From Cruorifilaria tuberocauda (Eukaryota; Nematoda; Chromadorea; Rhabditida; Onchocercidae): a stretch of DNA of 64,000 bases. The notes under the pieces are model-generated. The model saw only the letters and a list, made by a program, of their open reading frames with translations. It had not been told where the DNA came from and did no database searches. Made by a program: the position numbers and the translations under genes. The DNA lies in assembly GCA_013365365.1 (NCBI GenBank), contig JABVXU010000020.1, positions 62,001 to 126,000 on the forward strand, written 5' to 3'. Shown here one piece after another: positions 57,677 to 64,000 of this stretch. Position 1 is the stretch's first letter, and each line of letters begins with the position of its first letter.

Positions 57677-60496
57677 ATGCCTTCCCAAGCTGGTAAATTT
57701 TCATCTGATTTTTTCACTTGTTTTAAATCACCTGGTAATACAGATAGAAGTGGCCATTTATTGTGAACAACTTTCAAACAGGGAAAGAGAGCAAAATAAC
57801 AAAATGCTTTTTAAATAAATTAAAACAGTATTAATAAACTTCTTGTGAATATCCTCAAATAGGATAATATCCAAAGACAGATGAAAGAAATGATATGATC
57901 AAGAAGAGTTTGTGCACATTGAGATCCATCGTACTGACATCAATATCATAGATAATGGGTACAAAAGTACTATACACAGCTTTCTGTATATTCAATCATA
58001 CTTGAATTACGGGAGTAACTAATATAGGATAATGTAGGGAGAATTTATTACATTTTGCAGTTGCATGCAATAATAAATTCGTAAGCATAATGGATCAGAA
58101 AAAACCGGAAGAAATACATGATGAGATGATTCACATTCACATGATCAGTTTCTTATTATTGATCATTGTGTATGATCCCAATAATATCAAATAAATATAG
58201 TGGTGTTACTTAAGTTCAGTAGTAAGTCTTCTGACAATCAAATTGAGGAGTAAATCTCATCTAACCAAAAAACGAAGCATTCTCACTCACCGAAAGAAAT
58301 CACTCCAAAATCTATCAACAAATCAATCAGTTATCAATGTTCAGTAATATTCGCTTATTAGAAGTATATGTCAACTGTTTCTTCTCTCTCATCAATATTT
58401 CAATAATTCTTTAGAACAAAAATTTCTCGATGAACTTCCACGACATGATACAATGAGTCAAATTTTCGTGTTACGAATTTTTTGAACATATTTTTTGCTT
58501 CTTTCATGCTAAACTATGCTATCTTAATTAAAGAAATGAACAAAGGTTCAGATTCAATGAAATGTTGGGTTCTTAGTAAGCATACTACTTTATATTTACT
58601 TAAAGTATTATGAATCTAAGGTTATTGAAGTAATTAGTATAAGTTCTGAAGGAATTTCAATGAATGAAACCTTCGCGATTCACAATTTTTCGACTTTCTT
58701 GATACTTTAAATTCATTTGTTTGTTTTTAAAACAACTGCTGTCTTAATCATTATTAAATAAATTTGTCGTGTTCAAGGCAAGAATTTCCCATCTAATATG
58801 CAGAAATTTAAAAATATGAAAATTTAAGCGAAATATTTAAAATCCTAAAGTCATCAGCGAAAATAGTAAATTTTTAATTTATCATTTTTATTTCCATTTT
58901 TTTCCAACTCGTTTCAACCTGTTTGGTTAGAAGTCTTTTATTATATTGTGGAAAAGTAAAATCTGAAAGATTAATTTTCACATTAAGTAATCGTACAATT
59001 TGCAATGTTTGAATTATAAAGATTACGTATAATTTCGAAATGTTGAAAAGCTTTCCTTTGCTTTATTACTTTAAAAAATATGCAGGATAGGATAATTATC
59101 CTCCTGTAGGGATTTTATAAGTGCTACTAGTTCAAGTAACATTTTGACTCTTGAAAATTCTTATTTTTTGGACATTGTTTATTTTTCAAAATCTTACAAA
59201 TTCCCACAAATCCAAGTTTATTCCTTTTTGTTCCTTTCTTCATAATCTCCATAATTTACAAATTAATACAAATAATTTTTCATCAATGATTTCCGATATT
59301 TATCAGAAAAATAGGGTAAAGATGAGAAGAATAATGATGAGGTCAGAGAAAAACAGTAAAAAATAAATGGCATATGTCACTTAGAAGTCATCTAATGAAG
59401 GCATCATTTCTGAGGAAATCTCATTTCGGAAAACGTTTTTCAAATTCTGAACATTATTGTTCATTCTTAGACGTCAATAATTACATCCAGTAATAGCAAC
59501 TATCGGTTACAGAACTGAAGGAAATATTTCTGTTGTACGACGAGGAACTGGACGGTAAGATCGACGGTACTCAGATCGGAGACGTTGTACGAGCTGCAGG
59601 TCTTAAGCCAACCAATGCTATGGTGGTTAAAGCGAGTGGAAATGAATATAAACGAAAGGGTGAAAAACGTATAACTTTCGAAGAGTGGATGCCAATTTAT
59701 GAGCAATTAAGCAAGGAGAAGGTTTCATTATCTTTTCCGTTTTCCTTCCGGTTTTTCTGAAAGTTCCATAATAATTAATAGATTTATTTATAAGAAGTAA
59801 ATTTAATTGATTAATTATGGACAAAACTATTTCTTAAACTGGATTATAAAGGTGGGACCAACAATATTGGTGTATTTAATTTCATGGAATTTTCAGGAAC
59901 AAGGAACGTTTCAGGACTTTGTGGAAGGATTGAAAGTTTTTGACAAGGAAGAATGTGGAAAGGTTGTTTAAATTTTAAATCTGTTTGGTCAAACACTTGA
60001 ATGTGTCTTGAAATGCTGCAGAGAAAAAGAATTTTCCTGAAAGTCACTTCAATAATATGTTTTAAATTAATAAGTAAATTATTGGAAAAATAATTAAAAC
60101 TTTCCAATTATCTATATTTCAAAATCGATAGCAAATTTAGCGCATAAAACTGATAAAAATCAACAAATTTGTTTATGATACCCAAAATCGATAGCAAATT
60201 GAAAAAATAATAATTGGAAAGAACAATCGATAATTCTTACTCCAATACGTTATCATTTCAGATTCTAGCAGCGGAATTAAGGCATGTGTTGATGGCTTTA
60301 GGTGAGCGTTTGACAGCTGACGAAGCTGATGAAATAATGAAAGGTATGGAAGATGCGGAAGGAATGGTCTCTTATGAAGGTGATAATATCAACTTTGATC
60401 TAAATGATTAATCATTACTTATATAGAATATATTCATTGATAGCCATTTCAGCATTCGTCAAGAAAGTATTGGCTGGACCATTTCCGGATGATTGA
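57677..60496 (+). CDS. mlc-3: Myosin essential light chain (MLC-3 type), 5 exons, 150 aa
   Basis: Calcium-binding-fold light chain that clamps the myosin heavy-chain lever arm in muscle sarcomeres. Exons 57677-57692, 59513-59721, 59897-59962, 60262-60379 and 60453-60496 give 151 codons with the stop. The match to nematode MLC-3 is near-continuous by eye: [60 protein letters not shown] and the C-terminus [13 protein letters not shown]. It has four EF-hand-like lobes whose loops mostly lack full calcium ligands, as usual for essential light chains. The first exon codes only five residues (MPSQA) and is followed by a 1.8 kb intron, which may hold muscle enhancers or an alternative first exon. 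AATAAA lies at 60920-60925. Confidence 0.93.
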
Positions 60497-61594
60497 GTGG
60501 ATTATGATATCGGAAGGAACAAAGTATTACTATACTTCACTTTGGTTATAGCAAACATGAAGGAAACTCAATTTTTCCTTTTTCTGTAGTCGAGATCACT
60601 CAACTAAAATTAATTCTATCAATTTGTATTTCTTTGATTTGAATTAAGCTAAAAACAGTCATTGTAACAGATGGAATGAAGCTGAGAATATGGACTTCAA
60701 AAAATCAAAATTTAAAAAAGAGCACATAAATGATTTGATCTTTTTTGCGGCTCTTTTCTCAGAAGAAATTGTAATTTAAGAATATAATTTGGCAATTTTC
60801 AAAATCTTTCCTTCTTCATAATTACGATTATTTAATATCATTCACGTCCCACAGTACTTTAACCGCTTGTCTTCTTGTAACATAAGGAATATTCAAGAAA
60901 CATCAGATAAACTCTATGCAATAAATACACAGCATTTTCCACACTTTGTCATCAGCAAACTATACCGACAATTTTTTTTTCAGTAAAATTTGTATGCAAG
61001 CACTTGAAAAATTGGAATGCTGAAATAAGTTCATAAATTCCAATGTAATTGTTTATAATATTCTCATATGCTTTTATATACCATTTTCCACTAGCATATA
61101 TTAACATATTCATAACGTAGAAATAAATAGAATCTATATATCACTATTTCGTTTTTATACATTTTACTGGAAAAAGAAACTTGAAAACCTTTTTTAGGAT
61201 CGTTATGTATCTGTTTCGAAGTGCTGTATTTATAATGGAATATTCAAGTATTTCATAAATGTGATAAAGTGGTAGAGTAGAATTATTATTCGAGTAAAGC
61301 ATAAAGCAGCTGAATTTGCCAAGAATCGATTTACGTAATTAAAATTAAAAAATTGAACAGCTTTGTTATTAATAAATTATAAAAGTTAATTGCAAAAAGC
61401 ACAACATAAATGAAGAGGGACAATATTGGTACTGTAAGTAATAAGTAATGAAAGTAATGAAATTACTCCTGGACAGGATAAGCAGTTCATATGACGTTTT
61501 ATTCCAGCAAAAATTGATATTCGCATTTTTAGCATATAATAGAATCGGCAAAACAAAGTTAATCATCTACCACCAAACAGAAATAAGACAACTA
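60497..61594. other. Convergent intergenic region
   Basis: 3' flank of the light chain gene (AATAAA at 60920-60925) and of the small minus-strand gene. Otherwise A+T-rich, with nothing recognised. Confidence 0.6.
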
Positions 61595-62654
61595 TTATGA
61601 TAATCCGCTGCACCGTAAAGCTGTTGCAACGATTTGTTCCCTGCTTTTTGCTTTCAGCGCTTCGGTTTCAGCTTTATTTTTTGCACTTCGCGATCGAATG
61701 AACCAAAATAATAATAAATACGTATAGATTCTGGCACGGCCACGATTTACAAAACCTGGAATTTGGTGTGAAAATTTCATGAACCGGGATGAAAAATGTC
61801 CTATGAGATTTACCTTTATGAACATAACTATGTGACGACTATATGCTTATATAAAATGCATTTTCATGCTCAATATTTTCCAATAACTCTAAACAACTTC
61901 AGAAAATCTTTTACTCTATGTCGGAAGATAAATTTTACGTCGAATAAACGACAGGAAACTTAATTAATAACTATTAACACTAAAATGATCAACCTTCACT
62001 GAAATAAGCCCAATCTTCTTGATTGAAGGTGAATATCAGCCATAATTTCTCCGCTCATCTCCTTAAGATCTGTTCACTCTCTTCCCTTTTCCGAATTCGA
62101 CAATATATTTAGAAGGGAGGCTATCAATCATTAAAATTGGAAGTTGATTTCAATGACTTTTGCAGCGTAATGTTTGTTTTTTAGTTTTTGCGATTTATAT
62201 ACTGAGCTTCCACAAATAAATTAAAAGTATATCAATTAAAAGTTAAAAGTAAAGTATATTCTAAATTTGAGTCCTTAGTTCAAAAATACTCACACAGCTA
62301 CATTAACTTCATTCTTCTTAAAAATCACTGGATCCCTTGTAACATACGAATTCGGGAACAGTTAAAAAATATTTTTACTGGCACTTTCATCCAAAACACT
62401 TTTGTCCGCTAATCGTATTCAATACTCAAAACCACGTGACTGATATATTTTTTATAACGTTTAACCCAACAAACGAGGAACTTACATGATTCTTCTTTAA
62501 GCCAAAATCTTCCTTCCCACCACTTGTACATAGGTCGTAAGATTACATTGGTCTTCATTGTATGTACTACTTGACCATATAAATACGCCATTTGTTGGGC
62601 GACCTGCTTCATTAATGTGAACCCCTGCTTTGCGGCAATTAATGCTTGATTCAT
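61595..62654 (-). CDS. Small basic membrane protein, two exons, 109 aa
   Basis: Exons 62486-62654 and 61595-61755 (coding order) join in phase (TCA T|GT) to 110 codons with the stop. The acceptor GAGGTTTTCAG ends 5 nt before the ATG, a typical trans-splice position. The N-terminal half looks like an amphipathic helix (QALIAAKQGFTLMKQVAQQM), followed by an aromatic stretch MYKWWEGRFWLKEE, one short hydrophobic segment (YTYLLLFWFI) and a charged tail (RSRSAKNKAETEALKAKSRE). Size and layout resemble small accessory subunits of mitochondrial inner-membrane complexes, but I cannot assign one. The splice is well supported; the function is unknown. Confidence 0.6.
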
Positions 62655-62659
62655 TTTCA

Positions 62660-63916
62660 CTGAAAACCTCAGATTACGTAATCCATTCAAAACTGAAATT
62701 TCTAGCTTAATCTTAACCACTATTCTCAAGCAATTTTACAGCTATTTTATAACTATTAAAGAAAAAAGTTTTCCACAATGTTAATACTAAACAGGAATAA
62801 ATAAATTTCCAAATTATTTAGATGCATAAAATGCAATTGATGCAATAACTTTGCAAAAGTGAGCAATATTATTAGCGAGAAAAACAGAAAAAACCATCCG
62901 GAAGAGAAGTTTAGGATCTTCTGAAAGAGAAATGATGTGTAACAGGTCAGTCAAAAGATACATCATATATGGCTACGTGGAAGAAATCATTATGAGCACC
63001 TGTTCCAAGCCACAACCACCACCACACCTACTAAACAAGACCGCCACACGTCCCCAACGTCTGAAGAACACATGACGAACAGCTAACGGACGATTCGAGC
63101 TGCAATAGTGGAGAAATTCCTGAGGTCGACTCTTTCTCACCATTTCAAATTTCAAATTTTCATTCGTTCCATCATGCACGTTTTTGTTACGTCTTATGCG
63201 TCTACTTCAGACTTATTGTTGCTACTGAATAAAGGCTTGTTTAATTTTAAGCTTTCTAAAGTATTAACTGAAAATATTGAGGTTTGTCTTAACTATTGTC
63301 AAATTTCTTTTAAATTCACTGACATAGCAGTGACGTAGCTTTATGAGGACATTAGGTAATTCTAACTAAATCTAGTTTCGTTTTTAATCTCAAGCAATGT
63401 TTCATTTTTGCCGTAGTCTACTTTTCATATTTTATAGTACTATGCTTTACATCCCATCACTGTGTGATTTTACACTCTATACTTACTCTGCATGAATTTA
63501 CCCGAGAGGAATTGGCTGAATGGGTGTAATATTGTAGTGTCACTGTTACAAAAAAAATGAATTGTAATTGTTTGGGAAGAAAAATTAAACCAATAAACAA
63601 TGATCAGTTAGCATTTAATAACACCAGTGTTTCCACTGATTCATCATTTGGCTTTCTTAATATCTCTGTACGCCTATTGATTTAGCAATACTATTGAGAT
63701 CGTTTGGCTGTATTGTATCACCAATATTTATTTATTGCTGATGTCTTGTCTTGGTGTCCTACGTGAAAATCTGACATATGCCTAATTATGTATAACAAAT
63801 AATGGTGAAGTTAGTTTCAAATTCCAGGACAGGGTTGCGTAATTCCAAAAGAACTTTGGGTCAAAATTTAATTAAATTAGTTGAACTGTTGAAATTTTAA
63901 AGTTTTAACTTTACAG
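62660..63916. other. Intergenic region between divergent genes, with a G+C-rich segment
   Basis: The segment around 62995-63130 is clearly richer in G+C (CCACAACCACCACCACACCT and following) and is probably a shared promoter or leader of the divergent genes. Frames over it on both strands (62973-63179 and 63108-63338) look like composition artefacts. The rest is A+T-rich. Confidence 0.45.
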
Positions 63917-64000
63917 AATGAAGTGAAGATTGTACAACTCATGGAAAAGTTGCCCACTCTATCGTCTCACATACACTTTATTCAAAATTACTTTCAAGGA
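63917..64000 (+). CDS. Possible exon at the right edge (partial)
   Basis: After the acceptor TTAACTTTACAG the sequence stays open to the window end, reading VKIVQLMEKLPTLSSHIHF and on. An in-frame ATG at 63941 could be the start. Too little is visible to name it. Confidence 0.3.

Noticed and set aside
62973..63338. Overlapping frames on both strands in the G+C-rich segment
   Set aside because: They overlap, lack splice or domain support and are explained by local composition of a probable promoter.

Overview
The window looks like nuclear DNA of a nematode, probably a filarial or other clade III parasite (inference). The reasons are strong A+T richness, genes cut into many 60-300 nt exons, introns of about 100-1,800 nt ending in TTTCAG-like acceptors, several start codons lying just downstream of an orphan 3' splice site (as expected for spliced-leader trans-splicing), and clear orthologues of nematode genes such as zen-4 and an mlc-3-type myosin light chain. 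All exon models were built by hand, checking reading phase across each intron. I saw no bacterial operons, CRISPR arrays or convincing tRNAs.

Layout. 1-3.8 kb (-): 5' part of a Cramped-like chromatin protein, running off the left edge. 5.9-12.3 kb (+): complete DDX42/SF3b125-type DEAD-box helicase, 17 exons, 811 aa. 13.4-18.4 kb (-): a 14-exon, 744-aa protein that aligns with both transmembrane halves of an ABCB/P-glycoprotein exporter but has no nucleotide-binding domain in either place; this is the most unusual gene here. 18.4-24.1 kb: gene-poor, with a microsatellite and a 41-bp duplicated motif. 24.1-24.9 kb (+): small orphan gene. 27.5-32.9 kb (-): complete ZEN-4/KIF23 (MKLP1) kinesin, 17 exons. 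35.7-37.5 kb (-): secreted C-type-lectin-domain protein. 39.3-42.9 kb (-): SETD3-type SET-domain methyltransferase. 44.5-44.7 kb: a 170-bp piece of 28S rDNA inserted in A+T-rich sequence. 45.8-46.3 kb (+): annexin pseudogene. 48.0-48.5 kb (+): 78-aa single-pass membrane protein. 48.8-50.0 kb (+): candidate IL-17-like cysteine-knot protein, incomplete model. 52.5-56.1 kb (+): phospholipase C-delta pseudogene with many lesions. 57.7-60.5 kb (+): myosin essential light chain (mlc-3 type). 61.6-62.7 kb (-): 109-aa basic membrane protein. 63.9 kb to the end (+): possible first exon of a further gene.

The genes do not form a pathway. The intact conserved ones are housekeeping (chromatin, splicing, cytokinesis, actin modification, muscle). 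The accessory stretch from 44 to 56 kb is a decay zone holding an rDNA fragment, two dead calcium/phospholipid-binding genes and a dispersed repeat that has another copy at 34 kb.
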